A stretch of 64,000 nucleotides of DNA from Salinibius halmophilus. GTDB lineage: Bacteria > Pseudomonadota > Gammaproteobacteria > Pseudomonadales > Natronospirillaceae. The notes under the pieces are model-generated. The model searched no databases and was not told the DNA's origin. It saw only the letters and a list, made by a program, of their open reading frames with translations. Both the position numbers and the translations under genes were made by a program. Positions 56,044 to 64,000 of this stretch are shown piece by piece. Numbering within the stretch: position 1 is the first letter of the stretch; every line of letters begins with the position of its first letter. The stretch spans positions 293,924 to 357,923 of the forward strand of contig NZ_QPEP01000002.1 of NCBI RefSeq assembly GCF_003577475.1, given 5' to 3'.

Positions 56044-57578
56044 GCACAAAAAAGTTAACGCTAATTTTGGGCGATCAGCTTTCTTTAGCCAATAAAGCGC
56101 TATCGAATACCACCACCCAAGACATCATTGTAATGGCCGAAGTGCATGACGAAGCGTCATACGTGCGCCATCACAAGCATAAGGTAGCCATGATATTTTC
56201 TGCGATGCGCCACTTCGCCGAGCATTTAATAACCCTTGGTTATCAGGTCCGTTATTTCAAAATTGGTGACAACATCCGCAGCATTGAACAAGCGGTTGCG
56301 CAGGCCATTGCTGAGCACGACCATAACATCGACAGCATTCAAGTATGTCACTGTGGCGAATACCGCTTCGAGCAGTCATTAGCAGCGCTCAACAAGCTAA
56401 AGCCGGTGACTTTTTTCCCAGTGGTCAATGCGATTAGTTCACAAGAAACATTTAACGAGTGGGCAAAGGGCAAAAAGCAACTACGCATGGAGTATTTTTA
56501 TCGCCAACTGCGCCGCCAAACTGGGGTTTTGATGGAAGGAGAAGAACCCGTTGGTGGCAAGTGGAACTATGATGCCAACAACCGCAAGCGCTGGCATGGC
56601 GAGCCACAAGTGCCAGCCCCAGTTGAATTTGAGCCTGATCAAATCACCCAGCAAGTGATTAGTGACGTGAATGAAAAGTTTGCGCACCATCCTGGGCGGC
56701 TCGACAAATTTGCTTGGCCGGTTACCAAAGCGCAAGCAGAGCAATTAGCTGAGCACTTCTTTACTCACCTTTTACCAAACTTTGGTGATTTCCAAGATGC
56801 GATGGACGACAGCGAGCAATGGTTGTTCCATGGTCGCCTGTCTGCGGCCATCAATATGGGCCTACTCGATCCACTCGTGCTTTGCCAACAAGCAGAATTG
56901 GCCTACCAACAAAATAAGGCACCATTAAATGCCGTAGAGGGTTTTATCCGCCAAATTTTAGGCTGGCGCGAGTACGTGCGGGGTCTGTATTGGTTGCATA
57001 TGCCAAGCTACAAAAACCGCAATGCGCTTGCAGCAGACAACCCGTTACCGGAGTTTTTTTGGCACGCCAACACCAAAATGAACTGCCTCAAGCATGCCAT
57101 TGGCGACACACTAGAACATGGTTATGCCCATCATATTCAACGCCTAATGGTGATTGGCAATTTTTCATTGCTAGCTGGTTTGAGCACGCAGGAAGTGACC
57201 GACTGGTATCTTGCAATTTATGTTGATGCATATGAGTGGGTAGAGCTGCCTAATACCCTAGGCATGGCGTTATGGGGTGATGGCGGCATTATGGCTAGCA
57301 AGCCTTACTGCGCTAGTGGCAACTATATCAACAAGATGTCGAACTACTGCAAAAGCTGCCAGTTTAACGTCAAAAAAACGGCCGAAGCAGACGCCTGCCC
57401 TTTTAATGCGTTGTATTGGCACTTCTTAGACAAACATCGCGCTAAGTTCACTAACAACCCACGCATGGCACTTAGCCTAAAGAACCTTGATCGCAAAAGC
57501 CCAGAGGAGTTAGCTGACATCCATCAACGAGTAGAGGAAATTTCACGCGACCTTATTTACCCAACTATGCAACAATAG
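56040..57578 (+). CDS. Iron-sulfur bacterial cryptochrome/(6-4) photolyase (PhrB-like)
   Basis: A 512-residue photolyase-related protein (DPRP class). LTLILGDQLS at the N-terminus is the class hallmark in place of the usual W-F-R-x-D-L-R. The FAD region includes FIRQILGWREYVRGLYW, HIQRLMVIGNFSLLAG, and WVELPNTLGMALWGDGG. Four cysteines (KPYC, NYCKSC, DACP) near residues 420-465 match the ligands of the [4Fe-4S] cluster of FeS-BCP enzymes, which repair (6-4) photoproducts. It is paired with the preceding photolyase by a four-base overlap. Confidence 0.93.
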   Translation: MSTKKLTLILGDQLSLANKALSNTTTQDIIVMAEVHDEASYVRHHKHKVAMIFSAMRHFAEHLITLGYQVRYFKIGDNIRSIEQAVAQAIAEHDHNIDSIQVCHCGEYRFEQSLAALNKLKPVTFFPVVNAISSQETFNEWAKGKKQLRMEYFYRQLRRQTGVLMEGEEPVGGKWNYDANNRKRWHGEPQVPAPVEFEPDQITQQVISDVNEKFAHHPGRLDKFAWPVTKAQAEQLAEHFFTHLLPNFGDFQDAMDDSEQWLFHGRLSAAINMGLLDPLVLCQQAELAYQQNKAPLNAVEGFIRQILGWREYVRGLYWLHMPSYKNRNALAADNPLPEFFWHANTKMNCLKHAIGDTLEHGYAHHIQRLMVIGNFSLLAGLSTQEVTDWYLAIYVDAYEWVELPNTLGMALWGDGGIMASKPYCASGNYINKMSNYCKSCQFNVKKTAEADACPFNALYWHFLDKHRAKFTNNPRMALSLKNLDRKSPEELADIHQRVEEISRDLIYPTMQQ

Positions 57579-57650
57579 CGCTCAGCAAGGCATCACCTAG
57601 CGTGTCATACTTGCAAGGAATGATTAGCCACCTAGTTGAAGGAGTTACCC

Positions 57651-57896
57651 ATGTTTCACCCAAAACACACTCATTTAATCGTCTCGGTTTTCATGTCGTG
57701 TTTTATGGCGTTATTTATGACGCTCATTATCACCATGCTCAATACCGGCATTGATAACCAACTATTGATGCGCTGGTTAGTTGCTTGGATTATTGCTTGG
57801 CCGCTGGCGTTGTTCGCCATGCTAGTGTTTCGCCCCGTCGCAATGAAAATAGCCAAAGCACTCGTGCGCCAAATTGATCAAGAAGCATCCAACTAA
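57651..57896 (+). CDS. DUF2798 family small membrane protein
   Basis: An 81-residue protein with two TM segments (LIVSVFMSCFMALFMTLIITML and LVAWIIAWPLALFAMLVF), the second followed by the RPVAMKIAKALVRQI end typical of DUF2798. Function unknown. GGAG lies seven bases before ATG 57651. Followed by a strong terminator. Confidence 0.85.
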   Translation: MFHPKHTHLIVSVFMSCFMALFMTLIITMLNTGIDNQLLMRWLVAWIIAWPLALFAMLVFRPVAMKIAKALVRQIDQEASN

Positions 57897-57952
57897 GATA
57901 AATACTCGTAAGTATTATTGCGCGTCACGGAGTGACGAGTCATCTGTCAGTT

Positions 57953-57982
57953 GCACGCAACTTCGGTTGCGTGCTTTTTTTT
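57953..57982 (+). terminator. Rho-independent terminator after the DUF2798 gene
   Basis: GCACGCAA-CTTCGG-TTGCGTGC followed by eight T. Two smaller hairpins (AATACT/AGTATT and CGTCAC/GTGACG) precede it. Confidence 0.93.
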
Positions 57983-58061
57983 GTGTTTTACAAGCAAAGT
58001 CCTACCCTAATCAGCCCAGTTTTGCTACCTTGCGAGAAAATTTTCATCATTGAGGAATATC

Positions 58062-59030
58062 ATGCTCTTAGCTATTGCCGCCGTTATTGTTGGGCTTGTC
58101 ATACTCGTTTGGAGTGCCGATAAATTTGTTGAAGGGGCGGCAGCGGTAGCCAAGCATTTGGGCATGCCTATTTTGCTGATTGGCGTGATCATCGTAGGTT
58201 TTGGCACCTCGGCGCCAGAGCTTGCGGTATCAGCTAATGCTGCCCTGAATGGTAGCCCAGGCATGGCATTAGGTAATGCTTTTGGCTCTAACATTGCCAA
58301 CCTAACGCTCATTTTAGGTGCCGCGGCCGTGTTATCCCCACTATTAGTGGCAAGTGGCGTGATACGCCGCGAAATTCCACTATTATTGGCAGCCACTGCG
58401 GTGGCAACAGGCTTGCTTTACGATGGTGAAGTGAGCCGGATCGATGCGGTCATTATGTTAGTAGTCTTTGCAGCCACGATGGGCTGGTCAATTTATGCCG
58501 GCATTCGTGATGCTGGAACCGGCGATGTGGTGGAAGCAGAGTACTCTGATGAAATCCCAGATATGACACTTGGCAAAGCGTGGTTTTGGCTCGCTTCTGG
58601 CTTGGTGCTCCTAGTCGGCAGTTCCCATGTTTTAGTATGGGGTGCAGAGTTTATCGCCTTGTCATTTGGCGTGAGTGAACTAGTCATAGGCCTTACCATT
58701 TTAGCGGTTGGTACTTCTTTGCCAGAACTGGCAGCCAGCATTGCCGCGGTTCGCAAAGGCGAGCACGATATGATTATTGGCAACGTTATTGGCTCCAACC
58801 TATTTAATACCCTGGCAGTAGTCGGCCTCGCCGCTGTCATTACCCCAATTGGCGCCACCGAGCCAGAGTTCGTTAGCCGAGACTTACCAGTAAATGTTGG
58901 TATCACCCTAGCAGTGCTCGTAATGGCCGTCGGCCTAAAAGGCAAAGGTCGAATCAACCGATTTGAAGGCGGTTTGCTACTAGTAACCTTCGCAGGCTAC
59001 ATGACCTGGGTTGGCTTAACTTCTATGTAA
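58062..59030 (+). CDS. yrbG: Calcium/sodium antiporter, CaCA family (YrbG-like)
   Basis: A 322-residue inner-membrane antiporter with two inverted halves. The alpha-1 repeat has GFGTSAPELAVSANAALNGSPGMALGNAFGSNIANL and alpha-2 has AVGTSLPELAASIAAVRKGEHDMIIGNVIGSNLFN, the ion-binding (G)T(S)APE and GSN motifs. About ten TM segments; length matches E. coli YrbG (325). GAGGAA lies before ATG 58062. Exchanges Ca2+ or similar for Na+ or H+ by family knowledge. Confidence 0.92.
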   Translation: MLLAIAAVIVGLVILVWSADKFVEGAAAVAKHLGMPILLIGVIIVGFGTSAPELAVSANAALNGSPGMALGNAFGSNIANLTLILGAAAVLSPLLVASGVIRREIPLLLAATAVATGLLYDGEVSRIDAVIMLVVFAATMGWSIYAGIRDAGTGDVVEAEYSDEIPDMTLGKAWFWLASGLVLLVGSSHVLVWGAEFIALSFGVSELVIGLTILAVGTSLPELAASIAAVRKGEHDMIIGNVIGSNLFNTLAVVGLAAVITPIGATEPEFVSRDLPVNVGITLAVLVMAVGLKGKGRINRFEGGLLLVTFAGYMTWVGLTSM

Positions 59031-59248
59031 ATCCTGCTCTACTCGGTCAAACAAGGTGCGGCAACCCGCAACTTGTTTGACCTAGGTAGCGACTCTTTGG
59101 CAATTTTTCAGTACAATCTGTTGCAAAATTACGAGATAGAGCCGACTGACATCAATGCTTTGGCAATCTTCTTTTGCTTTAGTATGGAACTTGTAGTTTT
59201 ATTACTTCCAAGCATTGTTCAGCACCGACTCATTACCTGAGGTATCCC

Positions 59249-60211
59249 ATGGTTAAGAAAATTGGCATTCTTACAAGTGGCGGCGACGCGCCTGGTATGA
59301 ACGCAGCGGTACGCGCAATTGGCCGCTACGCCCTACTAAACGACATTGAAATTTACGGCATTTATGAAGGCTTCTACGGCCTAGTGCACGATCAAATCGA
59401 AAAGTTAGAGCGCCGCTCAGTGTCGGACATCATTAACCGTGGTGGCACCAAACTTAAATCTGCTCGCTTCCCTGAATTTGCCGACAAAGAAGTGCAAAAA
59501 AAGGGTGTAGAAAACCTAAAGAAACATGGCATTGATGCGCTAGTCGTTATTGGCGGTGATGGCTCATATATGGGTGCAAAAGCAGTCACTGAGCAAGGCT
59601 TCCCTTGTATCGGTCTGCCAGGCACAATTGATAATGATATCGCTGGTACCGACTACACCATTGGTTATATCACTGCTCTAGACACTGTTCTGGAGGCAAT
59701 CGACCGTTTGCGTGATACCTGTTCATCTCACCGACGCATCTCGGTAGTAGAAATTATGGGCCGCCATTGTGGCGATCTGACGGTGGCCGCGGCAATCGGC
59801 TCAGGCGCCGAATACTGCGTCGTGCCTGAAAAGCCATTTGATGAAGACGAACTTGTTAATACCATCAAAGAAGACATGGCCGAAGGCAAAGGGCACGCAA
59901 TCATCACCATTACTGAACTAATGTGTGATGTGAATGCACTCGCTAAGCGCATTGAAGCGGCGACGGGCGTTGAAACCCGCGCCACAGTACTTGGCCATAT
60001 TCAGCGCGGTGGTGTACCAAGTGCGTTCGACCGTGTACTTGCTTCTCGCATGGGCGCCTATGCCGTTGAGCTGCTAATGGAAGGCCACGGCGGCCGCTGT
60101 GTTGGCATTCAAAATGGTGAGCTAGTACACCACGATATCATCGAAGCCATTACTAAAATGCGCCGTCCTTTCGATGAATATTCGTACAAGCTAGCACACG
60201 ATCTAGCCTAA
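59249..60211 (+). CDS. pfkA: ATP-dependent 6-phosphofructokinase
   Basis: A 320-residue glycolytic enzyme. ATP site [17 protein letters not shown] and GGDGSYMGA; catalytic [17 protein letters not shown]; fructose-phosphate site [10 protein letters not shown]; ending [12 protein letters not shown]. The Gly in GGDGS indicates ATP rather than pyrophosphate as phosphoryl donor. GAGGT precedes the ATG, and a 15-bp terminator follows. With pyruvate kinase at 9 kb the window holds both control points of glycolysis. Confidence 0.96.
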   Translation: MVKKIGILTSGGDAPGMNAAVRAIGRYALLNDIEIYGIYEGFYGLVHDQIEKLERRSVSDIINRGGTKLKSARFPEFADKEVQKKGVENLKKHGIDALVVIGGDGSYMGAKAVTEQGFPCIGLPGTIDNDIAGTDYTIGYITALDTVLEAIDRLRDTCSSHRRISVVEIMGRHCGDLTVAAAIGSGAEYCVVPEKPFDEDELVNTIKEDMAEGKGHAIITITELMCDVNALAKRIEAATGVETRATVLGHIQRGGVPSAFDRVLASRMGAYAVELLMEGHGGRCVGIQNGELVHHDIIEAITKMRRPFDEYSYKLAHDLA

Positions 60212-60232
60212 CCATTAACCGAATAAACCAAG

Positions 60233-60281
60233 GCGCTTCGAGTATCACTATGATGAGTTGATACTCGAAGCGCTTTTTTTT
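60233..60281 (+). terminator. Rho-independent terminator of pfkA
   Basis: A 15-bp perfect stem GCGCTTCGAGTATCA/TGATACTCGAAGCGC with an 11-base loop followed by eight T. It ends 14 bases before the next gene start. Confidence 0.95.
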
Positions 60282-60294
60282 GTTGAGAGTTTTT

Positions 60295-60942
60295 ATGCTT
60301 AAACATCTTCAAATTGCCGTCACCCCGTTCCAACAAAATTGCTCTATTGTATATTGCGATCAAACAAAAGACGCTGCACTAGTAGACCCTGGCGGTGATA
60401 CCCAGGTGCTAAAACAAGTGTTAGCCGAACAAGGCCTAACGCTGAAAGCCATTTGGTTAACCCATGGTCACCTAGATCACGTAGGAGGTAGTGCTGAACT
60501 GGCAAACGAGTTCGCTGTTGAGATCATTGGCCCTGGCGTCGGCGACGCATTCTGGCTAGAAGGCTTAGATCAACAAGCGCAGATGTTTGGCTTGCCGCAA
60601 GTAGACAAGTTTGTCCCGCACAAGTGGTTTGAGCATGGTGATGTTCTTGAACTGGCTGGAGAAAAACTAACGGTTCGCTTTACACCTGGCCATACACCTG
60701 GGCACATGGTGTTTTACCATGCAGATACTGGCGTTGTATTTGTTGGTGACGTGCTATTTGCTGGCGGTGTGGGCCGCTCTGACTTCCCGCAAGGCAACCA
60801 TGAGCAATTGATGCAATCGATTCAACAGCAGCTATTAACGCTACCGGATGAAACGACCGTGGTAAGCGGCCATGGCCCAACAACAACCATAGGAAAAGAG
60901 CGCCGCAGTAACCCGTTTATTTTGCAGGCAGGCTTATCTTAA
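60295..60942 (+). CDS. Metallo-beta-lactamase-fold hydrolase (YcbL-like)
   Basis: A 215-residue MBL-fold enzyme. Metal sites: THGHLDHVGG, TPGHTPGHM, GDVLFAGGVGRSDFPQGN and the final SGHGPTTTIGKER. This set matches E. coli YcbL, a type II glyoxalase-like thioesterase that binds two metal ions. ATG 60295 starts at the conserved LKHLQIAVTPFQQNC; a longer frame starts inside the pfkA terminator. Confidence 0.92.
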   Translation: MLKHLQIAVTPFQQNCSIVYCDQTKDAALVDPGGDTQVLKQVLAEQGLTLKAIWLTHGHLDHVGGSAELANEFAVEIIGPGVGDAFWLEGLDQQAQMFGLPQVDKFVPHKWFEHGDVLELAGEKLTVRFTPGHTPGHMVFYHADTGVVFVGDVLFAGGVGRSDFPQGNHEQLMQSIQQQLLTLPDETTVVSGHGPTTTIGKERRSNPFILQAGLS

Positions 60943-61106
60943 GTCCCGCCTAATAAATAGATTCGGGATTGCAACTGGTACCAATTTGCACTGGCTCACA
61001 TTTCATAACTAAAAATTCTATCGATATATTATTTTTACAGTTTGATACGATTAGTTGGTTTGGTTTTTGTTAATATCGCGCAAAATTCGAACAGCGAACA
61101 AAAACA

Positions 61107-61997
61107 ATGACCACTGCGAATTATGTGCTTCATTCAGATGCGTTAAGCGAACTTCCGTCTAGTTTGCTTAGCTCGCCAAACCATGCGCTACATCCAAGTC
61201 AGTGTACTTGGAATGACTATCAATGCCGCGACCAACGTGACGTCGCACAATTGAATCAGTTTTATACCTCAGCTGAGATAGATAAACGGGCTAGTGGTTG
61301 CTTCGAATTATTCGATCAAAGCTTCGAGTACGGTTTGGCAAAACACTTTCAAGAGCAAGGCTCTCATATCCTGCTACTGCCAAATAAAGCAGCCTTTCCA
61401 GAGTTGTATCAGCATCAACAGTCGGCTTTGCTTAATATTAAATCAGCTAAAAACGACTATTTACGCCAGCAAGGTATAAAAGCAGCACAAGTGCGCGCAG
61501 TGTCTCACCCGAGCGGTACCGCATTCGCCGGCTTATCGGTACTGCAAACCCTAGTTGACCAGTTATTAAGCAAAACCAAACCAGCGCAGCCCACTGCAAC
61601 CCCATTGGGAAAGATGTGCGCTGGCGCGCGCAACTTCTCTATTGCACATAGCAAGCAACTGAGCAAAACCGTTGGTCGAGCCATCAAACTACCTGCTTTT
61701 AAAAAACCAGCATTTGTTGTGGTGGAACAAAGCAATAACCAGCAATCCTTGGTGTGGCAGGGAAATGAGTTAGGTGAAGCATACGACTGGGTAAAAACAG
61801 AACTTAGCAAGCAGACACTGTTAATGCCCTACGTTCAAAGATCCTGTTTTCACAACAGTGAAATAGAACTAAATGATGCCGTTGCACCCTATTGCAGCGA
61901 ACGGGCAATCGAGTACTACACTTCGCAACCAAGTTTGAGTGCCATGCTGATGTTTGGCAAACAGGTCACCAATATAGGATGGGTTCAACTTGCTTAG
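61107..61997 (+). CDS. Protein of unknown function, first gene of a sulfur-transporter-linked operon
   Basis: A 296-residue soluble protein with no signal peptide or TM segment. It contains Gln/His-rich helices (HQQSALLNIKSAKNDYLRQQGIKAAQV), five cysteines spread along the chain and a basic, aromatic C-terminal half. I recognise no family. No strong Shine-Dalgarno precedes the ATG, which follows an AT-rich stretch (about 61000-61100) likely holding the promoter. Its last codons overlap the TTG start of the next gene, and three further genes follow within 15 bases each, so it is probably co-expressed with the YeeE pair. Confidence 0.7.
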   Translation: MTTANYVLHSDALSELPSSLLSSPNHALHPSQCTWNDYQCRDQRDVAQLNQFYTSAEIDKRASGCFELFDQSFEYGLAKHFQEQGSHILLLPNKAAFPELYQHQQSALLNIKSAKNDYLRQQGIKAAQVRAVSHPSGTAFAGLSVLQTLVDQLLSKTKPAQPTATPLGKMCAGARNFSIAHSKQLSKTVGRAIKLPAFKKPAFVVVEQSNNQQSLVWQGNELGEAYDWVKTELSKQTLLMPYVQRSCFHNSEIELNDAVAPYCSERAIEYYTSQPSLSAMLMFGKQVTNIGWVQLA

Positions 61998-62214
61998 TAT
62001 CACGCCCAATCAAAGCCAGCCAATACAAAATGCTGCTTGGCTACACAAACGAGTAGTGGTGATCAAAGACTTCGATCTCAGTACCCCACTACTTGGCAAG
62101 GTCACTCGCTATGATAACGATGCCCCTTGGCAAGTTTTAATCGAGCTCGACACTGGTGAATGCCTAAATCAATTCCAATGCTGTTTTAAACTTGCAACCG
62201 AGGCTGATGGCTAA
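61990..62214 (+). CDS. Small protein of unknown function, KOW/SH3-like
   Basis: A 74-residue protein that begins at TTG inside the end of the preceding gene. The core WLHKRVVVIKDFDLSTPLLGKVTRYD, then WQVLIELDTGECLNQFQCCF, looks like a small five-strand SH3/KOW barrel, but I cannot name a family. The pattern VxIELDTGExL resembles RNA- or protein-binding barrels. Two bases separate it from the YeeE gene. Confidence 0.6.
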   Translation: MLSITPNQSQPIQNAAWLHKRVVVIKDFDLSTPLLGKVTRYDNDAPWQVLIELDTGECLNQFQCCFKLATEADG

Positions 62215-62216
62215 TT

Positions 62217-62636
62217 ATGCAAATCGTATCAATCAATCCTTTTGAAGCGCTTTTAGGCGGTATTTTGCTTGGCATTTCCACAACTGTGTTGCTGCTTTTA
62301 CGCGGTGATGTTGCTGGTATCAATGGCATGATCACCGGTATTTTAAGTTGGAAAAAACGCGAAGTGGACTGGCGAGTCAGTTTTATTATTGGCTTGATGC
62401 TGGGTTTGGGTGCTTATGTGCTCTTTTTTGGCACAGAATCATTGAATGTTGCCCCCCTAACCAATGAACCCATGGTCATGCTAGCGGGTTTACTCGTGGG
62501 CATAGGCGCCACAATTGGCAATGGCTGTACCAGTGGCCATGGTATTTGTGGCATAGCACGATTTTCTACCCGTTCAATCGTTGCCACCCTGACCTTCATG
62601 GGCACTGCCGCCCTAACTGTATATTTTTATTACTAA
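62217..62636 (+). CDS. YeeE/YedE-type sulfur transporter, N-terminal half protein
   Basis: A 139-residue membrane protein with four TM segments. [26 protein letters not shown] and the cysteine-containing [16 protein letters not shown] are the DUF395/YeeE signature; in YeeE these conserved cysteines pass thiosulfate. In this genome the transporter is split into two proteins, this and the next gene, 12 bases apart. Confidence 0.9.
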   Translation: MQIVSINPFEALLGGILLGISTTVLLLLRGDVAGINGMITGILSWKKREVDWRVSFIIGLMLGLGAYVLFFGTESLNVAPLTNEPMVMLAGLLVGIGATIGNGCTSGHGICGIARFSTRSIVATLTFMGTAALTVYFYY

Positions 62637-62648
62637 ACGGAGCTAAAA

Positions 62649-63080
62649 GTGAAAAATTTAATTGCACTTATTGCAGGCGTTATTTTTGGCTTCGGCTTGG
62701 CTGTGTCAAAAATGCTAGAGCCACAAAAAGTGATCGGCTTTTTAGATGTGACTGGGCAGTGGGACCCAACCCTTGGCTTAGTAATGGTAGGCGCTCTGAT
62801 CGTAATGACCATTGCCCATCAGTTGTCGAAAGACATGCGCAAGCCACTCTATGGCGAATATTTTCGTTTCCCAACCAAACAAAAAATTGATGCGCCACTC
62901 ATCGCAGGCGCAGCAATCTTTGGCATTGGCTGGGGTATTGGTGGTTTTTGCCCAGGCCCTGCCATTACTGCAGCCCCGCTAGGTAATTTGCCATTATTAT
63001 TAGGCCTAATGGCTTATCTGCTAGGCGTCATGCTAACCATGCTAACTAAGCAAATGCTTAAGCCAACTGCAGCGGCATGA
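62649..63080 (+). CDS. YeeE/YedE-type sulfur transporter, C-terminal half protein (DUF6691)
   Basis: A 143-residue membrane protein, partner of the preceding one. FGFGLAVSKMLEPQKVIGFLDVTGQWDPTLGLVMVGAL and GIGWGIGGFCPGPAIT are the DUF6691 signature, with the conserved Cys in GGFCPGP. GTG start with CGGAG upstream. Such paired half-transporters are common in bacteria next to sulfur-oxidation or rhodanese genes; here the partners are two unknown genes. Confidence 0.9.
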   Translation: MKNLIALIAGVIFGFGLAVSKMLEPQKVIGFLDVTGQWDPTLGLVMVGALIVMTIAHQLSKDMRKPLYGEYFRFPTKQKIDAPLIAGAAIFGIGWGIGGFCPGPAITAAPLGNLPLLLGLMAYLLGVMLTMLTKQMLKPTAAA

Positions 63081-63132
63081 CAAATGTCAGGGTAAAAGGC
63101 TGATCAAGAACACTAGTGATTAGCCACTGTTT

Positions 63133-63166
63133 CCCCAATACTGCATACTTGCACTTCGTTTTGGGG
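63133..63166 (+). promoter_or_regulatory. Hairpin that could mask the RBS of the DesK-like kinase
   Basis: CCCCAA (63133-63138) pairs with TTGGGG (63161-63166). The right arm contains the GGGG that serves as Shine-Dalgarno for the GTG at 63175. Confidence 0.35.
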
Positions 63167-63174
63167 ATCTTATT

Positions 63175-63876
63175 GTGCAGCGCAATCGAAGCAAGCAGCT
63201 GCTTGCCAAACTGTTGAGAATAAAACTCTTACCCGACAACCACTTTATGTTGTGGGATGCCTTGGCTTGGGCATTCCTCATTTACATTTTGCTGTTCTGG
63301 TTTGCTGGCTACTTTATTGACTCGTCTTGGTCGGCACTATTGTTTCGCACCGCACTTTGCCTAGTTTACATCCCACTCTATATTGGCTCGTTTTGGCTGC
63401 TTGATAGCCGCTATGGCACCTTGGGCTATTGGTTGATGATTGCCATAGGCTTGCTTGGGCATCTGGACTACTGGGGCGCCATTGCTTTTCAGCTACCGGC
63501 CGTTGCTTTTATGGTATGGGCGCAAAGCACCAGCAAAGCCATTATTAACCTCGCCATCGTTACCGTGCTCACAATAATAGTGGCCTGGTGGACTAAGATG
63601 CCTATGGTGTACATATTACTTATCGCGCCAATGGTATTGATTGGTGGCATGGGCGAGCACTTTTTCTTTCGTAAAATGCGCGCCGAAAATGAGCTATTGC
63701 ATGCGCAGGCGGCGTTGGCATCGCAAGCAACACAGCTTGAGCGCGAGCGCATCGCCCGCGATTTACATGATGTAATGGGTCACTCGCTTAGTGCTATTGC
63801 GATTAAATCTGAACTTGCCAATAAACTGATCGAGGCTGATCCTCAGCGAGCCAAACAAGAAATGGCAGACGTTGAA
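63175..63876 (+). pseudogene. DesK-like sensor histidine kinase, cut off by an insertion sequence
   Basis: The first 234 codons are intact: five to six TM segments (residues 27-165) and the HisKA_3 dimerisation helix with H-box ERERIARDLHDVMGHSLSAIAIKSEL. After EMADVE, where a Q-x-S/A-R helix normally continues, the frame switches to HPYRST and stops at 63897. The ATPase domain is missing from the window. The break coincides with the start of an IS3-like element, so this is an interrupted gene; the rest may lie beyond the element. Confidence 0.85.
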
Positions 63877-64000
63877 CATCCCTATAGGTCAACATAGTTT
63901 TCACATAAACCTGTGCAGAGAGAACTATGAACCGATACGCACCAGAACGTAAAGAAGCCATCCTCAAAAAATTGGCACCACCGAACAATATGTCCGTCGC
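63877..64000 (+). mobile_element. Left end of an IS3-like insertion sequence (partial)
   Basis: Begins near CATCCCTATAGGTCAACA, at the point where the kinase gene is broken, and contains the start of a transposase gene 50 bases in. The right end lies outside the window, so terminal repeats and target duplication cannot be checked. Confidence 0.7.
63927..64000 (+). CDS. IS3-family transposase OrfA, partial
   Basis: The first 24 codons, MNRYAPERKEAILKKLAPP then NNMSV, match the start of OrfA-type helix-turn-helix transposase subunits (P-E-R-K-x-A-[IV]-L-x-K-L-x-P-P-x-N-x-S). GAGAG precedes the ATG. It runs off the right edge. Confidence 0.72.
   Translation, partial: MNRYAPERKEAILKKLAPPNNMSV

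Overview
The window reads as chromosomal DNA of a free-living, probably marine gammaproteobacterium of medium G+C. The signs are the gene orders nrdR-ribD-ribC-ribBA-ribH-nusB and qmcA-nfeD, type I pyruvate kinase and ATP-phosphofructokinase, YfgJ, YqaA and YrbG homologues, several methyl-accepting chemotaxis proteins (MCPs), a Na+-coupled SNF transporter and two photolyases. I cannot fix the genus from sequence alone. Almost all of it is ordinary, densely packed core and environmental-sensing gene content; the clear accessory patch is about 15.9-20.9 kb, plus an insertion sequence entering at the right edge.

Layout: 0-4 kb holds a partial quinone-reductase-like gene, an SNF transporter, a zinc ribbon protein and TetR and LysR regulators. 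4-8.5 kb holds an alpha/beta hydrolase and a four-gene two-component operon in which two exported proteins of unknown function lie between the sensor kinase and its regulator. 9-16 kb holds pyruvate kinase, YqaA, a lipoprotein, a HAD protein with an altered motif I, a eukaryote-type HisA, a TipAS-type MerR regulator, QmcA/NfeD and tRNA-Arg(CCG). 16-21 kb holds a REP-associated transposase (RAYT), a fragment of a second RAYT, short repeats sharing the core GGACA[G/C]CCAC, and two diverged copies of a toxin-immunity cassette whose broken ends lie at those repeats. 20.9-26.8 kb holds a short threonine ammonia-lyase preceded by an Ile-containing leader peptide and attenuator, an MCP, small proteins and a DUF3360 permease.

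27-35.8 kb is a complete chemotaxis operon (membrane MCP-like protein, CheY, STAS protein, CheA, MCP, CheW, CheR, CheD, CheB). It is followed by a secreted protein, a LysE exporter, a large MCP, a hybrid histidine kinase with a degenerate Hpt tail and a TPR-GAF-GGDEF protein. Between the last of these and nusB is an unannotated candidate small RNA with two hairpin loops carrying anti-Shine-Dalgarno sequence and its own terminator. 44.9-49.2 kb is the riboflavin operon with a RibBA whose second domain has lost its catalytic cysteines. 49.4-54.2 kb encodes a permuted NlpC/P60 protein and two large surface lipoproteins, one with a long six-residue tandem repeat, TSP3 calcium repeats and chitin-binding modules.

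54.5-63.9 kb holds tandem photolyases, a DUF2798 protein, a Ca2+/Na+ antiporter, PfkA, a YcbL-type hydrolase, a four-gene operon of two unknown proteins and a split YeeE-type sulfur transporter, and a DesK-like kinase cut off by an IS3-like element at the window edge. The most unusual items are the repeat-bounded toxin-immunity cassettes with RAYT remnants, the anti-SD small RNA candidate, the ilvA attenuator and the eukaryote-type HisA.
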